From Symbiodinium kawagutii (lineage: Eukaryota > Sar > Dinophyceae > Suessiales > Symbiodiniaceae), in contig VSDK01028109.1 of NCBI GenBank assembly GCA_009767595.1, positions 63,583 to 127,582 on the forward strand: DNA of 64,000 nt. The letters run 5' to 3'. The position numbers and the translations under genes are program-made. Under the pieces are notes generated by a model. It was not told the DNA's origin and ran no database searches. It saw only the letters and a program-made list of their open reading frames with translations. Shown here in pieces: positions 47,903 to 58,003 of this stretch (positions are counted from its first letter, which is position 1; the number at the start of each line of letters is the position of its first letter).

Positions 47903-48868
47903 TCAATGGACATCCTTTAGATTCGTGGAGGGCTGCGCCCTGCCAGGCTGCACCTCCTCCGTGGAACGGCGAGCTGAGATGGTCCAGGTGAAGGGATCCC
48001 GCCAGGAATCTCTGGCCATTGAAATCGTCGCAGTTCCGCTGTGGTTTTGCAGTTTCAACGTGGCAGAGATTCCAAAGCGCTCCTCCTTCGCGAACAAGAC
48101 TTCGACATTGGTAGCACCAGTGGACCACAACAGCATATCCACGCAGTACCACCAACGATCCAAGTTTTTGATCCTTTCATGTTGTCTCTCCTCGCTGGAG
48201 AGGGATCGAGAAAGCAGGGAGTCTCGGATGCTGTTGAAGAGCGACCGAGGATCCAACATCGAGAATCGCACGTCCACAGCCGTCTCCAGTGCCGTTTCGA
48301 TCTTCCAACTCATCAGCTGCTTGAAGCGACGTGCAGCTGGATGGTAGCGGTGATGAGCTGCTTCAAAGACCAAACGCTGAGTTTCTCTCATCGCTTCGAG
48401 CAATTGATGTGCCTCTTCTGCGTTGAGAACTGCTGGCTTCTCCAGAAGAACATGCTTCCCCGCACGCAAAGCTGCTAGAGTCCATTCTAAATGAAGTGCA
48501 GTAGGCAGACCGATGTAGACAGCGTCCACATCACTGCGCCCCAACAGATCTACATATGCCGTTGCTCCTCCGTGAAATGCAGGGATGCCGTGTTGCTGTG
48601 CATAGTTCTTTGCCTTCGTTTCACTGCGTGCAGCCACTGCAGTTACCAGCACATCTCGGCGCTTGTCAGCAGCATGCACCACAGCCATTCTTGCAATGAA
48701 GGAAGCGCCCAGAATTCCAATTCGCAGCGCATCCTTCTCTTTGTTCTCCAAAGGAACCAAGACTTGTGGTATCCGCCGGAGTCGTTGAAGCAGAGGCAGT
48801 GAACAAACTGCTGCTGCCAATACTGCCAGGCAAGGCCCCAAACATGATATCATCAGAGACATTCTCAT
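47903..48868 (-). CDS. Gfo/Idh/MocA-family NAD(P)-dependent oxidoreductase
   Basis: An open frame of 321 residues from ATG 48868. Residues 1-28 are hydrophobic (MISCLGPCLAVLAAAVCSLP), a likely signal peptide or anchor. From residue 49 it has the Rossmann start RIGILGASFIARMAVV, a GxxGAS variant of the dinucleotide-binding loop. At 119-123 is IGLPT, followed by LHLEWTLAALRAGKHVLLEK with the family's EKP at 143-145. FEAAHHRYHPA at 168-178 matches the EA..RYHP segment of the trans-1,2-dihydrobenzene-1,2-diol dehydrogenase-like subgroup. The second domain is the substrate-binding beta-sheet half. The usual DLG.Y motif is replaced by LDRWWYCVDML. The substrate is unknown. The last 25 residues are not family-like; a donor at GAG|GTGCAG (about residue 305) may end the exon, so the real C-terminus may be elsewhere. 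Confidence 0.75.
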   Translation of the reverse strand: MRMSLMISCLGPCLAVLAAAVCSLPLLQRLRRIPQVLVPLENKEKDALRIGILGASFIARMAVVHAADKRRDVLVTAVAARSETKAKNYAQQHGIPAFHGGATAYVDLLGRSDVDAVYIGLPTALHLEWTLAALRAGKHVLLEKPAVLNAEEAHQLLEAMRETQRLVFEAAHHRYHPAARRFKQLMSWKIETALETAVDVRFSMLDPRSLFNSIRDSLLSRSLSSEERQHERIKNLDRWWYCVDMLLWSTGATNVEVLFAKEERFGISATLKLQNHSGTATISMARDSWRDPFTWTISARRSTEEVQPGRAQPSTNLKDVH

Positions 48869-50754
48869 GTCACACTACAACAGCCTTGGCTGTTGAAAAT
48901 GCATGTGATGGGTATTTGCTCACAAATGATTGGAATAAAAGGACAACAAACATTGACAAAGTGCACTTCAACGACTTTGCTAAAGTTGCTCTTGGAATGA
49001 ACTCAGACTGAGTTGATTACAAGAACCTAAAATGTTCCACGTTGCTGTGCCTAAGAAAGCTCCTCTGCATTGAGCGTTGGAATTTCAGCAGAAATGAAAT
49101 GACACGTATAGGAGCGACTTTTGCAAGCTAGAAAGAATGTGTAGCCAAACAAGGAACCGCTGGTGTTGCATTGTCTTTTGTTTACTTCCGTTGACGTTTG
49201 TTTACATGTGTCAGTGCCTTCCACATAGACGTATCAACTCTATGACTCAAAGAAGCCACGGCATTCTGCAAAACAAAAATACCTCTAGAAGTGTCCACCG
49301 CACCGCCTGGCGGCACCATACATTTCACCATTTTTCCAGGGGAGAAACTCGAGTCATAGGTGTACCCTCGCTACAAGCCGTTGTCCAGACTAGGTGTTCG
49401 TCCCAGGAGTCTCGTGTGAAGCCAAAGTATGTGATTCCAATGCTTTCACTGTTGTTGTTAGTTGGTATCCCTTACTATTAAACACTACTAACCATTATTG
49501 ATGGTTATAACCCTTTGGCTTGCGGTCGTATGGAACTCTTCCGGTCCAACCAAACAGTGGTCATGGATCACCAATTCTATTGGTCAAATTTCACTGGGCC
49601 TGGCAGTTTCAAGGGGCAGCTTGGGAGGCACATCTCACAATCGCCGAAGGGTCAACTGATTCGTAAAAGCGAACAAGCGCGCATGAGCACTCGTCAACTG
49701 TACCACATGATCACCGACCAACATCCACTATACTTTTTTAGCCGTCAAATCTTTCCTATTGTCCCAACATCCATCCCAATCACAATTCTCCTGGCAGCGA
49801 TTGTGCCCTCTGCTATTGCAGTATGGTTGATCATCCCTAAAAAAATGGCAAAACATAGCAAAACTGTGTAAAAATATCATTTAAAAGTTCAAGATTGAAG
49901 AGATGAAAATTTAAATGAGAGTGATCAGAACTATCGACTAAGCCATTGGTTTTGCTGGTTTTCGATAGCTGCTGATGCTTTTTGGCGACACAGCTCGATT
50001 TCAATCGCTTTGGAGCCGCGGGCGACGCATCAATTCGAGTCAGAAGCTGAGTCAGCCTCAAAGCGTACCTCAGCCAATCAGCGAAAACTGGTCAGGAACT
50101 GATGGTTACGGTTATGGTTGTTGGTGAAGATCTGAAGAACTGATGAATGATGTACACGATGTTGATTCAACACCTGGAGTTGACTGTTGGGTCTTGTGGC
50201 TCTGACTGCTCGGTCTACGTTGTCAACAAATGGCTATTATCGTTTGGTCAACATTATCATCAGCACTGTTTGGATAAGGATCATTCGCTAGATTCATTGA
50301 CACTGGTTAAGCATCATAAGTGTGCATGAACAACAGCGCGGTCAATCAAGAGTTAGGATCAACATCCTTGTCATTGACTCCTGTTCGCTGGACACCATCA
50401 GCATCGACTAGCATTGGATGGTGCTCACCTGAAACCATGACCTACGCAACCATAGAATGTTGCACTGGCGGCAAACTTGATCCACCTACTTGGTGACTAC
50501 AGGTGACTGGAAGTGATGTGTGTGTGGCCCTGTATCTAAGAGATCAGAACAAAGGCAGGAAGAATGGAGCCAATTTGCGTATCCAATTGAATGAAGCTAC
50601 GGCATCTTGGCGGAAGAGTAGTGCAATCAACCCTTCGTACCTGCGGTATGGTGTGGTGACATCCTTTCTGCGGCATTGCTTGTGGGATGCAAAACAAATA
50701 CACAAACCGATTTTCAAAATTGAGAAATTCTGCTCATGAAAAATGATATCGCCC
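48869..50754. other. Spacer with weak open frames
   Basis: A plus frame from ATG 49530 to 49871 ends with a hydrophobic stretch (TSIPITILLAAIVPSAIAVW) and a basic tail, and could be a small tail-anchored protein or an exon. A plus frame at 50503-50739 after a CTACAG acceptor reads VALYLRDQNKGRKNGANLRI. Neither is recognised. Confidence 0.3.
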
Positions 50755-51351
50755 TCAACCCTTGCTTTGCGTTCTCTTACAATTTATATGTTTGGTGAAA
50801 AATTGAAACATTTGAGCTGTGTTGGTGTTTGCGTTTGACTTTGTGCTGGTGCCTGTTGGTCTGTGACACCAAAACAGCACATCCGCATGACTGTCCGCTG
50901 GAAGTTGAAGCTGGGCCTGTGTCGACAAGATACTGCTGTTTTTGAGACACCAACGTTGAGGTTTACAATTGCAGTAATTGTGTCCTGCAGCGTGGCGAAA
51001 AGAAACGTCTACCAAAAGATGTCCAAAGTCTGAACACCTCAATTTGTTGTTGAACAAAGTGGCTCCTATGATGTTCGACGCCAAAACAAGCTGTCCCAGA
51101 TTCTCCTGAGGACCCATCTGCAAGCTATCGCAGGTGTCATCCTCTTGCAGCACTCGATTTCGAAATTTGAAGCTGACTCGAGAGCTATCAACCTTCACAA
51201 CAGGTTGACATGTAGGATGCGAGCGTGACTTGTGACCAGGACATGTAGACGTCGAACACAGTGCAAGCCCTATGGACAACAGTAGGCCATGGGAACACAG
51301 ATCCGCAGCAGTCATCAAAGTAGCCAGAGTCCAAAAGGATCCAAAAGGCAT
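50755..51351 (-). CDS. Possible secreted Cys-rich protein
   Basis: A complete 198-residue frame from ATG 51351. Residues about 5-33 (TLATLMTAADLCSHGLLLSI) are hydrophobic and end with LCSTS, fitting a signal peptide. The rest contains about a dozen cysteines (for example CSDFGHLL and NYCNCKPQRWC) but no domain that I recognise. There is no overlap with another convincing frame. It may be an unspliced single-exon gene, or a chance frame in gene-poor DNA; the length favours a gene. Confidence 0.4.
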   Translation of the reverse strand: MPFGSFWTLATLMTAADLCSHGLLLSIGLALCSTSTCPGHKSRSHPTCQPVVKVDSSRVSFKFRNRVLQEDDTCDSLQMGPQENLGQLVLASNIIGATLFNNKLRCSDFGHLLVDVSFRHAAGHNYCNCKPQRWCLKNSSILSTQAQLQLPADSHADVLFWCHRPTGTSTKSNANTNTAQMFQFFTKHINCKRTQSKG

Positions 51352-52074
51352 CTAGAATTGACACACTCTAATCCTGGACATTGACACACTAGAACCTGGG
51401 GAGTTCATGGGAGTTCTGCCATTTGCTAATCCTGCTTGCAGATCTCAACAGTAGCATCGACAGGCACCGGGAGGTGCCTGAATGCGACGGCAGTAAATAT
51501 CGAAAAGTAGGTCCAGGTGCGCGTGAGAGGCATACTTAATATGTACATCAGGCCTCAGTGAGCAGAACGATCTGGTCCCGAAGGAGGGTGCAATCAATTC
51601 ACCATGTTCATCCATGTTCAATGTTCATCGTCTCTGTATCACTCTGTGTCACCCGTACGAAAGTTACGTAGTATCAGAAAGACATAGAATCAAAACACGG
51701 AAAGAAATGAAACATAAAAAATAACTTAAAGATGAAGAAAGACCACTGGCCAGTGGCCTACAAGGACAAGGGACCCTTGCTCACGCTGAACGCAGACCAA
51801 AATGCTGGGTCCAGCCCAGCTGGGACAGGATGGGTCGTAAACGCGATTCAGCACCTTCTCGGCGAGGCTATCGCAATCCAACCTGGTCCTGGAAGGCTTT
51901 CGGCTGCTAAGGTCGGGGTGATGAAATCCATATATCATGCATCCCGACATGTGTATAAATGCATACATTACATGCCTATATAAACATGGAAATTCTAGTC
52001 ATACAGTCTATACATGTTGAGTGAATTCATGATTGTTAATTTGCTTGTGGCTACAGCTGAAGCAAAGCCATCCT
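51352..52074. other. Spacer
   Basis: No gene is supported. At 51726-51983 both strands are open, with no recognisable product. Confidence 0.35.
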
Positions 52075-52252
52075 CCAGACTGTCGCCAAGGCTCTTCGAT
52101 TCCAACTTAAGCTCTTGCAGTATCAGCTCGGTGGCTGGCGAGGTTTCGAGAAGCTTGTCCTGCGGTCGAAGAAAGTTGGCCCAAGAAAGGCTGAGATTGT
52201 CCGATCCAACAGATCATTCGTCATCGTCCAGTCGTGTTGAGATTGTTCTTTG
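52075..52252 (+). CDS. Possible last exon, unknown basic protein
   Basis: The frame reads LQTVAKALRFQLKLLQYQLG, then GWRGFEKLVLRSKKVGPRKA, and stops at about 52252. It is amphipathic and lysine/arginine-rich. CTACAG and CTCCAG acceptors precede it. Another frame in the same place is serine-rich and less protein-like. No family is recognised. Confidence 0.35.
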
Positions 52253-52296
52253 ACTAAGGATCCCAGTGAACATCCCAAAATACAATCCGCACGCGA

Positions 52297-52779
52297 ATGA
52301 AGTGGTACAAGAAGTTCGGACAGGCACACAAGATGGCAGGTGGTTTCAATCAAGTTTCATCTCGAAGTACAGAAAATACGCAAATCGCATCACAACTGTT
52401 TCCAATGGTTGCTTTCAGTTGGAAGATGTCAAATGATTCAAATCCATTCAAATCCAACATAAACAAACCGGTGAGGGACTATATGGTATTGTTGAGAAAA
52501 TACAAACCACCAAACATATCCAAAGAGTTCCAGACATATCTAACAACCAACCTACCTGTTGAACTGGCAGATCTTGCGATTCCCACAACTTGTGCATTCC
52601 AAGCCTTGGAAATCTTGGAGCGATTCTTGGCCAGCATGCCTCACAATCCGTGCTTTCCGACTGCCATCAACAGCGCTGGCGACTTGGCTCAAACAATCCC
52701 TGTCCAATGGTCCAAGTTGAAGTCTGAGTACACCCCGGCGAGCCACAAGTTTCACCAAGTTACGCAAAGCGCTCCTTAG
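52297..52779 (+). CDS. Possible 160-residue protein, unknown
   Basis: From ATG 52297 an uninterrupted frame contains KPVRDYMVLLRKYKPPNISK, ALEILERFLASMPHNPC and DLAQTIPVQWSKLKSEY. The minus strand is also open over 52552-52827 (NLRSALRNLVKLVARRGVLR), so strand choice is uncertain. No domain is recognised. Confidence 0.3.
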   Translation: MKWYKKFGQAHKMAGGFNQVSSRSTENTQIASQLFPMVAFSWKMSNDSNPFKSNINKPVRDYMVLLRKYKPPNISKEFQTYLTTNLPVELADLAIPTTCAFQALEILERFLASMPHNPCFPTAINSAGDLAQTIPVQWSKLKSEYTPASHKFHQVTQSAP

Positions 52780-52840
52780 ATTCAGCGACTGCGCAAGACC
52801 CATTTTTGCTGAGAAAGTGACCAACAATCAATAAATATCA

Positions 52841-52925
52841 ACAAGATTCAACAAGATTCAACAAGATTCAACAAGATTCAACAAGATTCAACAAGATTCA
52901 AAAAGATTCAACAAGATTCAACAAG
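52841..52925. repeat. ACAAGATTCA tandem repeat
   Basis: Eight tandem 10-bp units and a partial ninth, with a single changed base in one unit (AAAAGATTCA). Confidence 0.95.
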
Positions 52926-53131
52926 TACTGCAATGGAGAAAGCGAAAGCACAGCCTTCAGATTTCTCCAAGCTACTGTACTTGTTTCAACGAAGTGTTCT
53001 CTCCTTAGGCAACAATTCCCAGCATCTGTTGGGTGAACGCACAGCACAACAAAATCCTGAGCAGCTCTCAGAGTAATGCCTCTTTTCAAACGTCATGGGG
53101 GGTTGTCACTGACGCCACGTTGTCACCCTCG

Positions 53132-53153
53132 AAAAAAAAAAAAAAAAAAAAAA
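53132..53153. repeat. A22 homopolymer
   Basis: A run of 22 A follows CACCCTCG. It could be a retroposed tail or simple slippage; no target duplication was found by eye. Confidence 0.9.
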
Positions 53154-53786
53154 CGATACAGCTATCATTGGGACAAAACCACACAGACAACTGTTTTACA
53201 TAAGGTCGGCCCAGCACCCATGACATCTGTCGTACGTGGATCAGCTGGGAAATCCATGGATCTCGGGGAGTGATGCAAAGCACTGCCCCTTGCAGCGAGG
53301 CACTGGAGCGATTTTTTTCCAAGACATCCAACAGCTGCTTGAACATCCACTTCTCACCAGCGCCGCGCTTGGAGCGATGCCTGAAGATCAAGCCAAGCAG
53401 CGCGAGAATTCATCGAAATGGAGTTTCCGATGGATGATGATCAGTGACGCTTGAGAATGGTCAATACAACAATGAATGGATCCATAGTAAAACAAGTGAT
53501 ACATGTACAAATACGTATATATGATATACGCGTACCATAAAAACACCTGCAGAACCCATGAACCCATGACTCGCCTGCAGCTGACAGCCACTGCTGTTTG
53601 TTGGTAATGTCATTCATCATCCAACCATTGCTACCAATAATCGATGATCAAGAAACATGTCGAATGACATCATTAATAAAGCACATCTAGCACAAGCATC
53701 ATTGACATCATTGAGAGCAGCTATCTTCAGAACCCGGCCATCGTGGTGAACATGACAATATATGAACAGAAACATCTCTGTCAAGA

Positions 53787-53882
53787 TGTGGCCATGGGTC
53801 AAAACCCTTAGTCCCCCTGGTTCCCCCATTATAAACATTGTTTTCCCTATTATTGGTTAGTTAATATTAACCCATAGCCATG
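53787..53882. repeat. Palindromic MITE-like element, family C
   Basis: The left end TGGCCATGGGTCAAAACCCT and right end TTAATATTAACCCATAGCCA are inverted. Internal GGTTCCCCCATTATAAAC and TTTTCCCTATTATTGGTT are shared in reverse with other copies. Confidence 0.65.
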
Positions 53883-54099
53883 TTTATGTCATGTCCCATG
53901 TTTTATCATCATTCTATGGTAACCGCCCAGTCCCCAAGTCATGGAGTCAAGCATATTTCATACGATCTGGTCTTGCAGCTCGAATGACAGCCCTGTGAAC
54001 TGATTGAAATGATTAAACAACCAGCAACAATGGTGAAGCCTAGCTGGTTTATGGGTAATCATAAGGGATAATAAGCAAGAATAGTAGGGGATATATACC

Positions 54100-54322
54100 A
54101 ACTATATAGCTATGGGTCAAGGCTTTAAACAACCAACCAATGGTTAATAGTAGCTGCTTAATGGTTAGGGGATGATAGCCAACAATAGTAGTGGATATAT
54201 AGCCATGGGTCAATATGAATCAACCAACTAATGGGGGATTTCCACCAACGATTTCATAGGGAAAACAAGCCGGTTAACTGGGGGAAACCAGGGGGACTAA
54301 GGGTTTTGACCCACTGCCATTA
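54100..54322. repeat. Nested or tandem family C elements
   Basis: CTATGGGTCA-type ends occur at about 54111 and 54202, and TTTTGACCCACTGCCAT at about 54304-54320. This gives one short and one longer element sharing AACCAACCAATGG and ATGATAGCCAACAATAGTAG. It ends in the same AAGCCGGTTAACTGGGGG motif as the intron copy at 36.4 kb. Confidence 0.6.
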
Positions 54323-54365
54323 ATCATTCGGTACGACTCGGGGTTTTCTGGGCCGTGCCGTCGTC

Positions 54366-54694
54366 TTTCAAGGCAAGCAACTTTGCATGCTCCTGGAGCA
54401 TTCCACTCAGCTCTTTGTCTGGTAGACACCACCCGGCACACCGCAGCCACCTGAATGCTGCATCGTCAGTACATGCCAGTGCAGTAGCTCAAGAAGCAGC
54501 CTATGAGGCTTGCACATGATGCTTTCTGCTTGACTTGTTTCCAAGCACAGAATTGACGGACGCCGAAAAAAATCCTTGAACCATCCTCTGTGTTTAGACA
54601 GGGGAAAAAACCTTTAAAAAAAAAAAAAAAAAACATCCTAGAACCATCCTAGAACACACCCTAAAACCATCCTCAACCCATTCACAAGGGGCAC
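54366..54694. repeat. Dispersed 330-370-bp repeat, copy 1
   Basis: From TTTCAAGGCAAGCAACTTTG to CACAAGGGGCAC this stretch matches 60274-60647 in the same orientation at about 85-90% by eye in the first 200 bases. A poly-A run and repeated CATCCTAGAAC units follow in both. No coding function is recognised. Confidence 0.85.
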
Positions 54695-55689
54695 GGAACC
54701 CAACTTCCAAAGCCCTGCCTCTTGGCTTGTTGATGATCCAAAGCTCCGCACTTCTGCTCGTCTAGGAGTTCAAACGCCACCTGTGGAACGTTACTTCTGC
54801 ACCAACCCCAAACCTTTAGAGAAACAGGCCTCATGACTCAGTGCTCTAAGCATATCCGATTTCCACAGAAATCAATCAGATCCAATCAGATTCAATCACA
54901 GATCCAACAAGAGCACAGATATCTTTGGCGACGCGTCAAGTACGCCTGCAGCTCAGAGGCTGAGGTGAGTGTCATTCGCTCGCCCTCAGCAGTGAACATC
55001 ATGCGCATGCAAGGGGATGCTATAGGATGCTATAGGGATATAGTTCCTGGCCCGTGCAGTTGTGCCTATTTCCTCTTTGCAAACCACAAAGCGAACCTCA
55101 ATAGAATATGATGACAATTCACCATTACCTTTGACTAATGCAACTATATATACAGTAATCATCATATTTCATGCCAGAAGTTTAGCGAACAACTCCTTTG
55201 ATCAGTTTTGGCACCAACACTCAACATGGACCAAAAAACAGATCTGATTGCCCTGAGTTGATCCCGCCACAGCATGCCCTGTGCTATCCATGAATGTTCT
55301 ACAGGCGACGTTCGGCTAACCCATAGTACTGGGGTGCCAATAGACGCAGCAAATCGTGGGATGCTGGTGTGCTGAACCGCGAGTGGGACCCAGGTCACAT
55401 TGTCAACTTTCTGCGGCGGTTGCCCAGCGTATTCTTCGTGTAAAAAAAACTTCTCTGTTTCCTTGGAAACGGTTTTTGTGCAAACCAAATCTTTATCATC
55501 ACCACCAAAATCATATCATTGAAAAACAAGCCATCTTTCCGAAGAGTTCAAGGAACATGTGGAAGACGCCCGGGGGCACCCATCGGTCGGTGAATAGATG
55601 TTAATAGATGTGAATAGATTAATTGATCAATTGGTACACAAATAAACAAAAACAAATAAATAGAAAAATCTGAACAGTGTATAATAAGT

Positions 55690-55775
55690 GAATAAGTAAA
55701 CAAACAAACAAACAAACAAACAAACAAACAAACAAACAAACAAACAAATAAATAAATAGATAGATACATAAATAA
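55690..55775. repeat. AAAC/AAAT tetranucleotide array
   Basis: About 13 AAAC units followed by AAAT and AGAT units. It abuts the left end of the transposon. Confidence 0.9.
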
Positions 55776-56290
55776 ACCCGCCGGGTCGGAAACCGTACCC
55801 GTGGTCATTGCGATTTTGCAAATGATCGAGTTGTGGCTGACCTGGTAAAAAGCAGTTATTTCAGAGGTCATTTGGAAGGAAACCTCAGAAATTTGGCTGT
55901 GTTTTGCATTCTGACCTGGTTTTCACGGGTCAAAACGCACATCACGACGTCAAAATCACATTAAAAATTTCTGCCTTTTTTTCACAAATTGTCGTTTTAC
56001 CATAGTTTCGTAGCCACAAAGCGCGCCGCTTCGATGATGTCATGTCTTGGCACACATTCTGTTGTTTTTAGTTTTTCGTCCAGTTTCCAGATGAGGACTC
56101 GGGATTGCTATACTCATCATGTTTATTTCGTATTGGTTTTAATGGGGTGAAAGCGACATCATGATGCCGATATCCATGTACATGCCGTGTGTGTTTCAAA
56201 GGTTCTTGGTGTTCTCGGATCTCTGGCAGCCGCAAAGCGTGCCGGGGATTTTTTCGTTTCTCTTTTGCATGCCGGTGTGTTTTGTCTACC

Positions 56291-56611
56291 TTAGTGGAGC
56301 AGCTGTTTCAAGCTGCGCACACAAACATCCATGACATTTTCTTCATGGGAGTTCACCATCCGAAATTGTTTTGCTCGAATGTAGACAGGAATTAAAGGGC
56401 TTTGCGCAGCCAAGCTGGAAGGGATTGCATCTTTCAGCTGGTGCCACGCAGCATCAATCGTGCCTGTATGCACGTCGATGCGTTGCAGGCGCCCATCAAA
56501 TCGCAGGCGATCTTTTCTGTTGAATTCGCCTTTGCTGTGGTTGACACTGAGGTGCAGACAACCAAAGGAAGAAGCTACTTTTGGATAGCAAGGTGCGCCA
56601 TTGCAGATGAA
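56291..56611 (-). pseudogene. ISXO2/IS1595-like transposase, C-terminal fragment
   Basis: The minus frame of 106 residues reads ICNGAPCYPKVASSFGCLHL, then SVNHSKGEFN and VHTGTIDAAWHQLKDAI. The VNHS..F and HT.TI(E/D)..W..LK motifs are typical of the C-terminal half of the DDE-type ISXO2-like domain; here the last acidic position is D. The frame ends at TAA 56293-56291. Upstream is a TAG that could also be an AG acceptor (TTTTAG|TTC). Beyond it a G-rich 73-bp tandem repeat fills the place where the first catalytic Asp should be, so the copy lacks its N-terminal half or has it in an unseen exon. Confidence 0.65.
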
Positions 56612-56630
56612 CTAAAAGTAGACACGAACC

Positions 56631-56830
56631 TTAACATGCCCCACCACACCCCAACCCCATCCCACCCGTAGCATCAACTTCACCTGGCAAGTGCATGCGA
56701 ACGTTAACATGCCCCACCCCACCCCAACCCCATCCCACCCGTAGCATCAACTTCACGTGGCAAGTGCAAGCGAACGTTAACATGCCCCACCCCACCCCAA
56801 CCCCATGCCACCCGTAGCATCAACTTCATG
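56631..56830. repeat. 73-bp tandem repeat
   Basis: Two full units and a partial third, starting TTAACATGCCCCACC at 56631, 56704 and 56777, each with CCCGTAGCATCAACTTCA. They differ at few positions and lie inside the transposon. Confidence 0.9.
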
Positions 56831-56919
56831 AGGATGAACATGACCCCCGGGTCGAAACACAAGGATGAACCTTAAGATGCCCAAAAAACACTATTTCGTG
56901 GGTACGGTTTTCGACCCGG

Positions 56920-57056
56920 AGGCATAAACAAGTGAATAAATAGACAAACAAGTAAATAGATAAATGAATAGATACATAAACAAGTAAATAAATAGACAAA
57001 CAAACAAATAGAAAAATAGAGATAAATAGAAACAAATAGATATACATATCATATCA
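56920..57056. repeat. A-rich tetranucleotide-like array
   Basis: Degenerate AAATAGAC, AAACAAGT and AGATAAAT units on the right flank of the transposon, of the same kind as the left-flank array. Confidence 0.8.
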
Positions 57057-57818
57057 TGTAAAATGATAGATGTGAATGGCTAGTTTCAAAAGTTCATGGC
57101 ACCACTACTTACTAATCCCTATGATCATCAAGCATGAATAGACCAATATCGGATGAACAGAGTTTGATTGCCCATGGTTGTTCATGGTTGACTATAGTTG
57201 ATACATGTTGGGGAATTTGTAAGCATCCAAACTAGGCTTCCGCACACCCAGAAATGCTGGGCCAAGGTTTTCCTGTTGGTCTGCTGAAACTTTGGCAGAG
57301 TTCCTTGAGGCCGAGCTGATGATTGTCATTTTGTCATTGATGTTCTCTCACAGCATTTGGTAATTCATGAGGTTTTCCTCCAAGTGTTGAACAAAACTAC
57401 TAAGTCAAAATACAACAACATGAATTTTCAGATCTGGTTTCACAGAACTTGTTTATATGATAGTTGGTGCAGTACAAGTGTTGATGCCATACATATAGAT
57501 ATCCAATGGAGAATGTTTCTGACACCTGTGACAACGAAAGGATGCGGCCTGCTTCCACCCATGAAGCCTATCATAAGATTGAAATGTGAAACTAAGCACA
57601 GAGCATTGACGGAGACAGGATGACTCCAGAATCTACACAAAAGTCTAGGTGACACATCCCACGGTAGCAATGTTCACAACATTGAGAAGCGAGTAGTGCG
57701 TGCATTTACCTGAATTTTCGAAAAGATTCACTAAAAGTTGCGGATATGTGGTTACTTATCTTACTTACTATTGTATGCCCTCGTACTGCATTCATGCTGC
57801 AACACCTAAAACTGCTAC
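57057..57818. other. Spacer
   Basis: No gene is supported. Later exons of the minus-strand signal-peptide gene should lie here; a minus frame at about 57500-57600 with FRCHRCQKHSPLDIYMYGI is a weak candidate. Confidence 0.3.
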
Positions 57819-58003
57819 CTGCAGAAAGTGCATCGGTACTTCGATTCTCGGTGAAAATGACTGACCCATGGCGCTAGCCACTGACCCATGCAGCCAGTGT
57901 ACTTCTTGGGCACCGAAGGGGCTTGCATGGCACACAGCGAAACGGCGGCCCGGGTGAGGACCAACAGAAAGATGAAGCGCCGAGTTGTCGCTTGGGTTGT
58001 CAT
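57819..58003 (-). CDS. Possible first exon with signal peptide
   Basis: From ATG 58003 the frame reads MTTQATTRRFIFLLVLTRAA, then VSLCAMQAPSVPKKYTGC and KYRCTFC. It ends at a CTGCAG|GTAGCAG donor in phase 2. The basic-hydrophobic start with a small-residue cleavage region fits a signal peptide, followed by a Cys-containing mature part. The two other minus-strand frames are less protein-like. No family is recognised. Confidence 0.4.

Larger units (their letters stand above)
55781..56919. mobile_element. Merlin/IS1595-like DNA transposon, degenerate
   Basis: The left end is CCGGGTCGGAAACCGTACCC (55781-55800). The right end is its reverse complement with one mismatch (56900-56919, GGGTACGGTTTTCGACCCGG). 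The 1.14-kb interval contains the C-terminal part of an ISXO2/IS1595-type transposase on the minus strand and a 73-bp tandem repeat. Both flanks are A-rich tetranucleotide sequence, so a target duplication cannot be fixed (CATAAA occurs on both sides). Merlin elements of eukaryotes carry this transposase family with short inverted ends, which supports the assignment. The element looks inactive. Confidence 0.65.

Noticed and set aside
55548-55871. Frames rich in VCLF/ICLF repeats
   Set aside because: They are translations of the AAAC tetranucleotide array beside the transposon.
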